Part shown: piece after piece, positions 1 through 8,509 of the stretch
How the letters are laid out: each line of letters starts with the position of its first letter
Position numbering within the stretch: position 1 is the stretch's first letter
Origin: JADCRZ01 sp037718865
Lineage (GTDB): Bacteria > Bacteroidota > Bacteroidia > Chitinophagales > Chitinophagaceae
NCBI GenBank assembly: GCA_037718865.1
Contig: JBBJMP010000029.1
Location: 1 to 64,000 of the forward strand
DNA: 64,000 bases
Direction: 5' to 3'
The notes under the pieces: model-generated
Told to the model about the DNA's origin: nothing
The model's input: the letters and a program-made list of their open reading frames with translations, nothing else
Database searches by the model: none
Position numbers and translations under genes: made by a program

Positions 1-954
1 ACCCCACATCATCCCCTTCATAACTGCTTTGCCTTTGGCAATACCTGTAGCTATTTCCTGTTCAAACGCTCCCGGTTCTTCGGAGTGATCGGTGTGTTGT
101 GATGTATCACACAGCTGCTCCTGATTTTTGTGTTGCTGCTTAAAAGCATGTAGTTTCACAGGAGTGTCCAATACTTTAAAACCCGTTTCATCCATACACA
201 CGAGCTTTGTATCTTTTATTACTTCAGCGGCCAGCACTGGTTGTAAAGGAGCTAATAATTCAAATCCACGAGTGGCCCAACCTATCAGGGTGACATAGTT
301 CACACTGGCTTCCAAGAGTAATTGCTGGAACCGGTAATAGGGCAGATGCAATGCAAAACGCAGGTTAAGCTGCATGGCAACAGTCTGTACCGTAGCCTTA
401 TACCGGTAAAAAGGATCTTCCAGGGGGAAAGGAGCAACCAGAAACTTATTACCACGGGCAAATTTATGGCGTATGGTTCGTTCTATGTGTATTTCATATT
501 TAAGCACCAGTCGCTCTGTGATGAGTGGGGGCATTTCCTTTCCTCCTTCATGATCCAAGGGATAAAGATGTACATCCACACGTGGTAAATGATCCGGCAA
601 TGAGTAGCGTCCGGGGTGACCGTTAGGGTATCTCTCCTTTTTTAGGGTTGCAGTAGCCTCTCTTCTTTGTACCACCACCTGATCTTTGTTAATCTCCTCA
701 TAATCAATATAGTTTTTTAGCGGACTGGAGGCGGGTGCTTGTTTTTCGCTGGTAGAACCAAAAATCCTTTTGTTGCGAAGGTTCAGTATGCGCTGCAATT
801 CCTTCATATCCTGGGCTGACTCAGCCAAGTCTTTTTTGTAACCTGCTATCTCTTCTTTTAGGATCAACATCTCACGGTCACGATCATGTAACAGGTCAAT
901 AAGTGCTAATCGTTCAAAGGATTCATAATTATTTTTTGCATCAGCAGGAAACAT
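1..954 (-). CDS. tnpC: IS66 family transposase TnpC, C-terminal part beyond window
   Basis: The open frame runs without a stop from an ATG at 952-954 to base 1 (318 codons) and continues outside. Order of regions: an N-terminal coiled coil (about residues 20-65, the leucine-zipper-like part of IS66 transposases), a short NKRIFGSTSEK segment typical of the family around residues 62-72, a region with YPNGHPGR where the IS66 zinc-finger region is expected, and the start of the DDE catalytic domain with KLVCMDETGFKV supplying the first catalytic aspartate. TnpC cuts and joins the element ends. It is separated from tnpB by the antisense passenger gene and so probably has its own promoter in the 70-bp gap at 955-1024, shared divergently with that gene. 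Confidence 0.9.
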   Translation of the reverse strand, partial: MFPADAKNNYESFERLALIDLLHDRDREMLILKEEIAGYKKDLAESAQDMKELQRILNLRNKRIFGSTSEKQAPASSPLKNYIDYEEINKDQVVVQRREATATLKKERYPNGHPGRYSLPDHLPRVDVHLYPLDHEGGKEMPPLITERLVLKYEIHIERTIRHKFARGNKFLVAPFPLEDPFYRYKATVQTVAMQLNLRFALHLPYYRFQQLLLEASVNYVTLIGWATRGFELLAPLQPVLAAEVIKDTKLVCMDETGFKVLDTPVKLHAFKQQHKNQEQLCDTSQHTDHSEEPGAFEQEIATGIAKGKAVMKGMMWG

Positions 955-1024
955 TGTCGAATATACGTATTATATAATGCATAATAAATATATTTAAATA
1001 ATTGGTTAAATTTGTTACAGAATT

Positions 1025-1477
1025 ATGAAAAGATTAGAAATAAAAAATTCAGGGATCGTTCGTCAGAAAATTCTCAAGCACCTCAACAGTGATGAGCAGG
1101 CAAAATATTTTATGCGATTGCATGCCATCCTCACCCTCATTGAGCAGGAAAAGCCTAACTGTTCTGAGATAGCCAATTTGTATGGGATAGCCCCACCAAC
1201 TGTTGCAAGGTGGGTGAATAGAATAAATGCATCCACTGATGGAGATATCAGTGTGCTGATGGACATCCCCAATCCGGGACGCAATGCCAGGATGGAAGAA
1301 AAGCAATTGGCTGTTATCAGCAAGACACTTGCCAGGTCACCAGCAAAAGCAGGGATGAAAGAAGATAAATGGACGGGCAGGCTCCTTTCTGATTATTTAA
1401 AACAGAAATATAATATAGCCCTTAAGGTAAGAATGTGCCAGCGCTGGATGAGGAGATTTGAGGGAGATACGATGTAA
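1025..1477 (+). CDS. HTH passenger protein inside the IS66 element
   Basis: A 150-aa protein with an N-terminal helix-turn-helix (around residues 40-68, SEIANLYGIAPPTVARWVNR) and a second winged-helix-like part at the C-terminus, resembling the DNA-binding half of IS630-type transposases but without any DDE domain. It lies in the IS on the strand opposite to tnpA, tnpB and tnpC, convergent with tnpB (17-bp gap) and divergent from tnpC. A TAAATTTG sequence at 1007-1014 matches the Bacteroidota -7 element, but it sits close to the start codon and has no clear TTTG partner. A role as regulator or accessory of transposition is inference. Confidence 0.7.
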   Translation: MKRLEIKNSGIVRQKILKHLNSDEQAKYFMRLHAILTLIEQEKPNCSEIANLYGIAPPTVARWVNRINASTDGDISVLMDIPNPGRNARMEEKQLAVISKTLARSPAKAGMKEDKWTGRLLSDYLKQKYNIALKVRMCQRWMRRFEGDTM

Positions 1478-1494
1478 TAAAAGTAATCATTTGA

Positions 1495-1866
1495 TTACAC
1501 CATTTGTTGCTTATGACTTTGGTAGCGCTTGCGGAACTGGACGCTTTTTAGATCTACCCCCTGGAGAATAAAATGAAGCTGTTGATGGGTTAGGGTCATC
1601 CCGGGGCCATCGGCTCCTTGTTTGGGTAGCTCAAAGCTTCCTTTTTCCAAACGCTTCTGGTAGATCCCGAATCCATCTCCTTCCCAAAGCAACAGCTTCA
1701 TCTGATTGCGGTGTTTATTGAAGAAGATAAAAACATCTCCATTTAATGGACTACGTCCAAGTTCGGAACGCACAACAATGGAAAGTCCGTTATAAGACTT
1801 ACGCATATTAGTGTTACCGTTATACAAATAATAACGCAGCGACGACGGTAAACTAAGCAGGCTCAT
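1495..1866 (-). CDS. tnpB: IS66 accessory protein TnpB (Orf2)
   Basis: The 123-aa product has the hallmark features of IS66 Orf2/TnpB: an N-terminal part with a conserved RKSYNGLSIVV-type segment, then the segment SPLNGDVFIFFNKHRNQMK (residues about 39-57) and LLLWEGDGFGIYQKRLEKG, which is the signature of the family. TnpB is needed for IS66 transposition together with TnpA and TnpC, but its biochemical role is unknown. Its start overlaps the stop of tnpA by 4 bases (ATGA-type coupling), so both are made from one transcript. The length is normal and I see no frame break. Confidence 0.9.
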   Translation of the reverse strand: MSLLSLPSSLRYYLYNGNTNMRKSYNGLSIVVRSELGRSPLNGDVFIFFNKHRNQMKLLLWEGDGFGIYQKRLEKGSFELPKQGADGPGMTLTHQQLHFILQGVDLKSVQFRKRYQSHKQQMV

Positions 1867-2177
1867 AAAAATATTTTAAATAATTCAGGTGTAAGAGATC
1901 CGTAAAAATTAATTCGGTTACCATTAGGTAGTTCCACCAGAAATGAAGGCCCCACACTACTTGCAGCAACAGGCTGAGGTATTTTAGTAAATCCTCTAGT
2001 CCTGGGTACAGTAGAAACCTGACCTTCCTTGACTAATCTTAAAACCCAATAATTGAATTTATGTATGCTCAGATCATTTTGCTGACAATATAATTTGCGA
2101 CTGAGCTTCTGTTGCTTCCAGGATTGCACATGCTGAGACATCTGCTGATAAAGGGAATTTTTACTTTTAATAGACAT
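1863..2177 (-). CDS. tnpA: IS66 accessory protein TnpA-like
   Basis: A 104-aa basic protein at the outer end of the IS, first gene of the tnpA-tnpB pair. The N-terminal half (about residues 8-50, QQMSQHVQSWKQQKLSRKLY, then a short helix and a tyrosine/tryptophan pair) fits the helix-turn-helix of IS66 TnpA. The C-terminal half with the segment FLVELPNGNRINF is seen in many Bacteroidota TnpA-like proteins. It is assigned mainly by position and by coupling to tnpB; sequence resemblance is weaker than for tnpB and tnpC. Confidence 0.75.
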   Translation of the reverse strand: MSIKSKNSLYQQMSQHVQSWKQQKLSRKLYCQQNDLSIHKFNYWVLRLVKEGQVSTVPRTRGFTKIPQPVAASSVGPSFLVELPNGNRINFYGSLTPELFKIFL

Positions 2178-2250
2178 GATTAAATGATTTGTAAATCAAA
2201 ACTAACCCTTCGGTCTATTTGAGCCAACATGCATCTGCTCTAGTGTTTAC

Positions 2251-5161
2251 CAATTAAAAGGTTTTATTACGGTGCGGATGAATATGTTTTTCATTTATTT
2301 CAATTCCTCTATGGTACAATTAAAAGAAGCCCACGTTTTTATAATGTACGGGACTATGGTGCATAATTTCAATTCCTCTATGGTACAATTAAAAGTGCTC
2401 GACATTAATGGCACACCGGATCACTATCTAATTTCAATTCCTCTATGGTACAATTAAAAGCGCCGTCAACTACTCTTATACAAGTGCCTTTATACATTTC
2501 AATTCCTCTATGGTACAATTAAAAGTTCACGCAACGTTGAAATTAGAAATATCGCTTTCATATTTCAATTCCTCTATGGTACAATTAAAAGTGGTATTGC
2601 TTATGAGTGAATTTGTACTTAACCAATTTCAATTCCTCTATGGTACAATTAAAAGCATAATTCTATAGACGGCTACCTATTCGTTATACCGAATTTCAAT
2701 TCCTCTATGGTACAATTAAAAGTCTTTTCGAACCTGAAGCGTTCTTTGAACTGTCCTATATTTCAATTCCTCTATGGTACAATTAAAAGTTTTTAGTCAT
2801 GCACTTGCCTAATTACATCATCGTAATTTCAATTCCTCTATGGTACAATTAAAAGGCGAACATGGGCGACTTACACATTGAAAATATTGTTATTTCAATT
2901 CCTCTATGGTACAATTAAAAGCATGGTACGTTTAATTATCATATCGTAACCTCTAATGTATTTCAATTCCTCTATGGTACAATTAAAAGCACGGGCACCC
3001 ACCAACGGGTGTAACGGATACATGGATTTCAATTCCTCTATGGTACAATTAAAAGCAGGTCAACGAAAACCTACAGCATTTGCCAGCTATATTTCAATTC
3101 CTCTATGGTACAATTAAAAGACTAACGGCGCGGTCTTGGAATGGTTTGACAACGAAATTTCAATTCCTCTATGGTACAATTAAAAGTAAAAGGTTGGGAG
3201 GGGATATACTTAATTAGCAATCAATTTCAATTCCTCTATGGTACAATTAAAAGCCGGTCCTGAACTGATTTGCATGAAGCCATTGCGGATTTCAATTCCT
3301 CTATGGTACAATTAAAAGTCTATGAAAAACCCTAAACAGTTATGCTGAATGTTATTTCAATTCCTCTATGGTACAATTAAAAGTTGCCACCTAACGTAAT
3401 ATATGACTCATCAACTACTAATTTCAATTCCTCTATGGTACAATTAAAAGTTTGCCGAAAGTCAATTACATAAATCAATTCAAATTTCAATTCCTCTATG
3501 GTACAATTAAAAGTGTACGATAAGTGCGATTCCGAAGCGGGATGCAAAATTTCAATTCCTCTATGGTACAATTAAAAGTTTTATTAGAAAGCAGAATATC
3601 CGATCCTTTGATAGATTTCAATTCCTCTATGGTACAATTAAAAGTAATCAATCATGTCACAATCTAAAACACAATTTAATTTCAATTCCTCTATGGTACA
3701 ATTAAAAGCACAACCTCATTTTCTGTAACATTAGCTGACTGACAATTTCAATTCCTCTATGGTACAATTAAAAGTTTTAACTTCGTTGATGTTTTTGATT
3801 CTAGTTGACAATTTCAATTCCTCTATGGTACAATTAAAAGCGGTAATTATATGATTACAGATTCTTCGTTACTGCTTTATTTCAATTCCTCTATGGTACA
3901 ATTAAAAGTTGATGGTTGCTAGTGAGTGTTGAAATGATTGTGTCAATTTCAATTCCTCTATGGTACAATTAAAAGATGCGGGAGTATCCGCAGGAATTGA
4001 GATTGATTTGTAATTTCAATTCCTCTATGGTACAATTAAAAGTAAACGCCGCATGGGCTGTAAATCCGCCTAAATTTAATTTCAATTCCTCTATGGTACA
4101 ATTAAAAGCTCGAAGTCTTCTGATGTAGCTGTCCAAGCATGGTATATTTCAATTCCTCTATGGTACAATTAAAAGAAAACAATTTAATCACAAATACAAA
4201 AAGCAAAATTAATTTCAATTCCTCTATGGTACAATTAAAAGCACATTATCTGTCGTAGTAAATTGCTGTGCATTATTTATTTCAATTCCTCTATGGTACA
4301 ATTAAAAGTTCTTTGTATTTAGCTAAAGGACTATCATTCGTATCATTTCAATTCCTCTATGGTACAATTAAAAGAGAGGTGATATTTCCGCAATGATGCG
4401 ACGGCTTCTTATTTCAATTCCTCTATGGTACAATTAAAAGACCTTCTTTTTCAAACACCTGAACCCTGAAAGCCCATTTCAATTCCTCTATGGTACAATT
4501 AAAAGATGGCAGAACTTCTGAAAGAGCAAGGTTGCATATATTTCAATTCCTCTATGGTACAATTAAAAGCCGCATTCGTCCCTGGTGTCCAGGTCAGGGT
4601 ATAACATTTCAATTCCTCTATGGTACAATTAAAAGTGTTAGTGAAAATAATGGGGCGTATGCAGCTTACACATTTCAATTCCTCTATGGTACAATTAAAA
4701 GCCTTGCTACGCCAACTGGCAAGCATCTTTCTTAGGTATTTCAATTCCTCTATGGTACAATTAAAAGCCTGCGAAGACTGAATTGCAAGCTGTTTAACTT
4801 TATTTCAATTCCTCTATGGTACAATTAAAAGTGCCCGTAATTGTGCCGCCGATGTGTAGACCGTATAATTTCAATTCCTCTATGGTACAATTAAAAGATA
4901 ATTGCCAAAACCAAATTCACGTCCTGCTGTTATATTTCAATTCCTCTATGGTACAATTAAAAGGCATCATTATTCTTAACGGTGACTTCTTTGTAACCAA
5001 TTTCAATTCCTCTATGGTACAATTAAAAGAAGAGCTTGTCCATGAAACGTTCAAGGGTTATTATAATTTCAATTCCTCTATGGTACAATTAAAAGCCCAA
5101 CATCGAGATTGGAGTTAAGGTTTTGTTGGTTATTTCAATTCCTCTATGGTACAATTAAAAG
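2251..5161 (-). CRISPR. CRISPR array, 44 full repeats plus one IS-truncated repeat
   Basis: The 30-nt repeat begins ATTTCAATTC and ends CAATTAAAAG on the plus strand. I count 44 complete copies (first at 2297, last at 5132-5161) with no visible mismatch. Spacers are 33-39 nt, mostly 36. A further spacer (2261-2296) is bounded on its left only by the last ten repeat bases at 2251-2260, where the IS66 element starts. Read on the minus strand the repeat ends in ATTGAAAT, the usual 8-nt crRNA handle left by Cas6 in type I systems, so the array is transcribed leftward and the leader is at the cas2 side. Spacers all look unrelated to each other. Older spacers may continue beyond the IS. Confidence 0.98.
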
Positions 5162-5368
5162 TCGTTTTTCCCGTCAAATGAACTCAATCATTATTAAGCA
5201 CTTATCAATTCAAAAATAGCGTTTATTCTCAATAAATATCGTCTACCCACGATCCTATCATTCAAAGGGGACTTCGACAACCATGTCTGATCGACTATCG
5301 TCCAATGTTTCCAAGAGCCGACTTCAATCAACCCCGCATTGTTGAAGTCTTTATACAGTCACCGACGA
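5162..5368 (-). promoter_or_regulatory. CRISPR leader with probable array promoter
   Basis: This 207-bp non-coding, AT-rich stretch lies between the newest repeat and the cas2 stop codon, which is where the leader of a minus-strand array must be. On the minus strand TATTTTTG (plus 5211-5218) is a perfect match to the Bacteroidota -7 element TAnnTTTG and would start transcription about 40 nt before the first repeat. No good TTTG -33 element is seen at the expected distance. An inverted repeat GACTTCAA/TTGAAGTC (5320-5327 and 5342-5349, 14-nt loop) just after cas2 could be a cas2 transcript end or an integration-factor site; neither can be decided from sequence. Confidence 0.55.
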
Positions 5369-5632
5369 CTACAACATATTGTCTAACTCATTCTTTTCTT
5401 TACCTATCACCACCTTTTCCAGCCATTTTTCCTGCCTGCTTTTAAAGATAATAAGACTATCCTTGTCAGCAATCATTATTTTTACTACTTCACTTAATAG
5501 TTCCTTTAGCTTTACATCTGTAAGCTCGCCTTCAAATACACTGTTTTGTATCCAGTTTAAGTAACGTCTGCACAGTTTCAGCATCTTGCCCACTCGCTTC
5601 TCTTCGATATCATAAACCAGAATTACATACAT
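5369..5632 (-). CDS. cas2: CRISPR-associated protein Cas2
   Basis: The 87-aa product starts MYVILVYDIEEKRVGK, the Cas2 ferredoxin-like first strand with its conserved aspartate (D8), followed by the LCRRYLNWIQNSVFEGEL segment typical of Cas2. Cas2 is the dimeric scaffold of the Cas1-Cas2 spacer integrase. It is the last gene of the cas operon, 10 bp after cas1, and borders the leader. Length is normal (about 85-100 aa). Confidence 0.95.
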   Translation of the reverse strand: MYVILVYDIEEKRVGKMLKLCRRYLNWIQNSVFEGELTDVKLKELLSEVVKIMIADKDSLIIFKSRQEKWLEKVVIGKEKNELDNML

Positions 5633-5642
5633 AAATTAAGTT

Positions 5643-6647
5643 TTACCACCATGCTTTAAAAGGTTTATATTCTTCCATACCTAAAATGTGTTTAACCAAT
5701 TTATAGCATTCCAGCTTTACCAGGTGCTTGTAACTTACACTGCGGCCCAGCGAACGATGTTTAATGGTTTCATTCAGCTTTTCATCCCATGCCCTTACTA
5801 CGGCTTTGCGGCCGCTTTCTTTTAACAGGCAACTATTCAACTTCGTATCAAAGTCGCAAGGCTGCACCTGTTTTTTATTAAGCAGGGAGAAAATCAGCCG
5901 GTCCGCCAGCAGCGGTTTAAAGATTTCCGCAATATCCAGTGCCAGTGAAAACCTGCGCTCGCCCGGCTGGTGCAGGAAGCTGATCGTTGGATTGAGCTGC
6001 GTATGATAGATCATGTCCAGGCATAAAGTATAACACATGCTGTTAACAAAGGAAACCATAGCATTTACTTCATTGGATGGCGGCTGCTTGGTGCGGTTGC
6101 CCATCTCAAAGTCGTTGATAATAACGCTGAAGGCGTCATAATAGCTCATGCGGATATTGCCCTCTATACCCATGAGCCCCGCAATATCGGTTGCAAGGTA
6201 AATGGATAACATCAGCTCTTCTATCCGTGCAATGGGACCGGCAGTATCTTTTTCACGGTTGTTATAATACCTCAAGTTTTTTAGCATATTAAAAGCAGCC
6301 CCTTCCACCAGCTTTTGCGCAATGACCAGCCTTTTTTTAGGCCTGGCATAGGCATCGGCCTGCGCAATGAGCACTTTACCGGAAAGCAGGTAGTCTTTCG
6401 GCATGAATGATCCGGTGTAATGCTCATAATAATCAAAAAAATGCACGGAGATCTGTTCTTTGCCCAAAAAATTATACAAGGCGCTGTTCGCATCCAGCGC
6501 ACCAAAGGTGTACAGGTTGTCTACTCCTTCTACTGGGATATATTTTGGTAAACCTTCGTTGCCTTCTTCGTCTACCGGAATAAATTTCAACGTGTTGTCT
6601 TTTCGGCTCATACGGCCGGCGTTAAAGAGATAGTAACTTTTTTTCAT
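5643..6647 (-). CDS. cas1: CRISPR-associated endonuclease Cas1 (type I-B class)
   Basis: A 334-aa Cas1 with the expected metal ligands in order: E162 in IEGNIR, H226 in LHQPGERRFS and D238 in LALDIAEIFKP. The N-terminal beta domain carries the YYLFNAGRMSRKDNTL start common to the I-B branch. Cas1 integrates spacers at the leader end of the array together with Cas2; here Cas4 sits directly upstream and probably trims prespacers. All catalytic residues are present and the repeats are undecayed, so adaptation is likely functional. Local base composition is clearly more GC-rich than in the cas8-cas5 part of the operon. Confidence 0.96.
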   Translation of the reverse strand: MKKSYYLFNAGRMSRKDNTLKFIPVDEEGNEGLPKYIPVEGVDNLYTFGALDANSALYNFLGKEQISVHFFDYYEHYTGSFMPKDYLLSGKVLIAQADAYARPKKRLVIAQKLVEGAAFNMLKNLRYYNNREKDTAGPIARIEELMLSIYLATDIAGLMGIEGNIRMSYYDAFSVIINDFEMGNRTKQPPSNEVNAMVSFVNSMCYTLCLDMIYHTQLNPTISFLHQPGERRFSLALDIAEIFKPLLADRLIFSLLNKKQVQPCDFDTKLNSCLLKESGRKAVVRAWDEKLNETIKHRSLGRSVSYKHLVKLECYKLVKHILGMEEYKPFKAWW

Positions 6648-6699
6648 TCAGTCTGGTAGCGTTTTAATTGCTTATGTAATAAGTTGGGCAACATAAGGA

Positions 6700-7203
6700 T
6701 CAAACTTCTTCTATATAGCAGAAGTCATAATACGAACATCGTTTACAGATTTTGCTGTTAATCCTGGGCGGACAGATCTCACTGTTGACCAGGTTTTCTA
6801 TGTTCCTGAGCGTTTGTTCAAGGTAATAGCTGTCTTCCGGTGTGAGAGTTACTTTGCTCGTGTGTTTGAGCTTTGGATATTCAATAATGCCGGTAACACC
6901 TTCAATGCCGTTTTGCTGTAGCAGCCAGATATAATATTTTACCTGCCATTCATGGGCGGCTTCTATGCGGTCGCTTTTTTTCACTTCATGGATAATTTTA
7001 TTCCAGGCATCGTAAAAATCTATTTTGCTGCCGCCTATTTCTATTTCAGTGTATTTATCCGCCCGCTGGGAATAGGAAGTTTCGTGAATGAGCTTGCCTT
7101 CGGCTACCGTGTCCGAAGTATGCTCCATGTTTATGCCATTAGCAAAGAGCCAGAGTTTGCGGTGGCAGACGTGGTAGTAGTTGATATAGGTGGCAGTGAG
7201 CAT
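6700..7203 (-). CDS. cas4: CRISPR-associated exonuclease Cas4
   Basis: A 167-aa Cas4 with all expected motifs: C13 near the N-terminus, H40 in GKLIHE, D62 in KIDFYD, E73 and K75 in HEVKKS, the QVKYYIWLL helix (Q87, Y91), and C153, C156 and C162 at the C-terminus that with C13 bind an iron-sulfur cluster. Cas4 is a RecB-like nuclease that processes prespacers and helps PAM selection. It lies 52 bp upstream of cas1 and 22 bp after the toxin-antitoxin pair. Confidence 0.95.
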   Translation of the reverse strand: MLTATYINYYHVCHRKLWLFANGINMEHTSDTVAEGKLIHETSYSQRADKYTEIEIGGSKIDFYDAWNKIIHEVKKSDRIEAAHEWQVKYYIWLLQQNGIEGVTGIIEYPKLKHTSKVTLTPEDSYYLEQTLRNIENLVNSEICPPRINSKICKRCSYYDFCYIEEV

Positions 7204-7225
7204 AGATGGAACAAAAACGAATTTA

Positions 7226-7555
7226 TCACTGAAGAATGAGAATATCTTTTGTACTTAAAAGAAATTCTTCAATCTCACCTGTGTTTTTTAGAAGAGTATC
7301 TATTACCACCTGATTTTTACAGTTCCCAATCATCAGCCATATGATTTTGGGTGGATGTCCTAGTGTGCCTGATAAATAATAAAAATCTCTGTCTTTTGTA
7401 ACAATAGAAAAATTGTTCTCTTTAGCATACTGCCATATTTCTCTGTCGGGGAAGTCAGCAAGATTTAATTCAAATACATGCTTTGATCCAGGGAACAAAG
7501 GTTGTATTATCTGTGACAATTTTACAGCAAGATTGTTATCAAATAGCAATTTCAC
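7226..7555 (-). CDS. DUF5615 PIN-like toxin
   Basis: The 109-aa product starts MKLLFDNNLAVKL, the usual first strand of DUF5615 PIN-like proteins with an acidic residue (D6), continues with FPDREIWQYAKENNFSIVTKDRDF (second and third acidic positions) and ends with the IIWLMIGN strand. Such proteins are predicted ribonucleases. It follows the DUF433 gene by 22 bp, the standard antitoxin-toxin order for this pair. It sits inside the cas operon just before cas4. The toxin role is inferred from family and pairing. Confidence 0.85.
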   Translation of the reverse strand: MKLLFDNNLAVKLSQIIQPLFPGSKHVFELNLADFPDREIWQYAKENNFSIVTKDRDFYYLSGTLGHPPKIIWLMIGNCKNQVVIDTLLKNTGEIEEFLLSTKDILILQ

Positions 7556-7577
7556 AAAACTATGGTTGCAACTATCC

Positions 7578-7805
7578 TTAAGAGGCTATTTTTAAAAAAC
7601 GTTTTTCGGCATCAGCAGCGTAAGCGAGACATGCGAGAATATCTTCACGTGTAAGCATAGGAAAATTCTCAATAATTTCTTCAGTAGAGTCGCCTGCTGC
7701 AAGGTAACTGAGTACATCATAAACGGTGATACGCATGCCCCTTATACAGGGTTGGCCGCTTCGTTTTCCAGGCTCTATCGTAATATATTGAGAATAATCG
7801 GTCAT
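7578..7805 (-). CDS. DUF433 antitoxin
   Basis: A 75-aa DUF433 protein. It has the family core ITIEPGKRSGQPCIRGMRIT, then VYDVLSYLAAGDSTEEIIENFP and a final helix where LTREDILACLAYAAD is typical. DUF433 proteins are small winged-helix DNA-binding proteins that act as antitoxins for DUF5615 partners, which is the next gene here. The 137-bp gap upstream (7806-7942), wider than other gaps in the operon, may carry a promoter for the pair; I see no clear -33/-7 match there. Confidence 0.88.
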   Translation of the reverse strand: MTDYSQYITIEPGKRSGQPCIRGMRITVYDVLSYLAAGDSTEEIIENFPMLTREDILACLAYAADAEKRFLKIAS

Positions 7806-7942
7806 TTGTACCGAAGTTAAGATTAATTATGTGATTCTCGAATGCTGTTGACCAAAATTATGACATAAGCATTAAAGCATAGGTAACATCGGACGGACAT
7901 CGTTGCGACGCTCCGTTCAAAGGCAGAATAGGAATTGACCTA

Positions 7943-8461
7943 TTACCTGTTTAAAAAATATTCCCTGAATGTTTTCATCTCCTGCAGTTCGGCTTCTACA
8001 TATTTATCAAAGATTTTATCGCTTACCTGTTCACGCAGGGCTGAGATGCCAACATCAATGAGGCGCAAACCGGTAATTGTAAGAAAAATATTATCAAAAT
8101 GTTGCCCCTCCAATCCGGACGGACGTTTTAAATCACGGTGCACAAAGCCTTTGCTATGCAAAATCCGAAGTTCGTCTTCAAACACTTCCAGCCAAAGCTC
8201 CCGTTTTTCAATCTCATAAGCCCGGTAATCTATTGGATATAGTCTTTCCATCACCAGCATTTCAGCCTGCAGTGTTTCATCAAAGTCGAGCCGGATAAAT
8301 TGCACTACCAATCCGTTAATTCGGTTAGCCGCTTTCATTTTTTCCGCTTCAGACCCAATATCAGACCGCGTATCTCCCACAAAAAGCTTTCCCACCTCCG
8401 TTTCAGAAAGAGCAATCACGTTGTTGTTGGCACCGGCAGAAAGTTGGCGCGGGTATTTCAT
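7943..8461 (-). CDS. Small protein-kinase-like protein in the cas operon
   Basis: A 172-aa protein I do not recognise by name but which shows protein-kinase features: an N-terminal glycine/valine segment, E39 in a predicted helix, an EMLVMERL stretch resembling the kinase hinge (residues 67-74), LHSKGFVHRDLK with H108-R109-D110 like the HRD catalytic loop, N124 in FDNIFL, and LIDVG with D136 at the place of DFG. The gap between HRDLK and N124 is about eight residues longer than usual and almost no C-lobe follows, so this is a minimal kinase fold or a derived one. It lies between the pRiA4b-like gene (48 bp) and the DUF433 gene. Activity and substrate are unknown. Confidence 0.6.
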   Translation of the reverse strand: MKYPRQLSAGANNNVIALSETEVGKLFVGDTRSDIGSEAEKMKAANRINGLVVQFIRLDFDETLQAEMLVMERLYPIDYRAYEIEKRELWLEVFEDELRILHSKGFVHRDLKRPSGLEGQHFDNIFLTITGLRLIDVGISALREQVSDKIFDKYVEAELQEMKTFREYFLNR

Positions 8462-8509
8462 CGAGTTTTTGATTTCAATTTATGCTGTTGCAAAAAAATT
8501 ACTTCCCAT

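Larger units (their letters stand above)
1..2250 (-). mobile_element. IS66-family insertion sequence, left end outside window
   Basis: The segment carries the three IS66 genes on the minus strand (tnpA, tnpB, then tnpC, which runs off the left edge) plus a plus-strand HTH passenger between tnpB and tnpC. The right terminus is placed at 2250: read inward it begins GTAAACACTAGAGC, and the GTAA start is typical of IS66 ends. Immediately outside it (2251-2260) is CAATTAAAAG, the last ten bases of the neighbouring CRISPR repeat, so the element inserted into a repeat. IS66 elements make 8-bp target duplications, so CAATTAAA is the expected duplicated target. The other end cannot be seen, so full length and terminal repeat symmetry are not verified. 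Confidence 0.85.

Noticed and set aside
2272..5118. Several open frames of 60-100 codons inside the CRISPR array
   Set aside because: Their translations are periodic copies of the repeat (for example NSSMVQLK and FNCTIEEL) joined by spacer codons, so they are array sequence, not genes.
5320..5349. Inverted repeat after cas2 as a definite terminator
   Set aside because: No T-run follows on the minus strand, so it is kept only as a possible leader or transcript-end feature.
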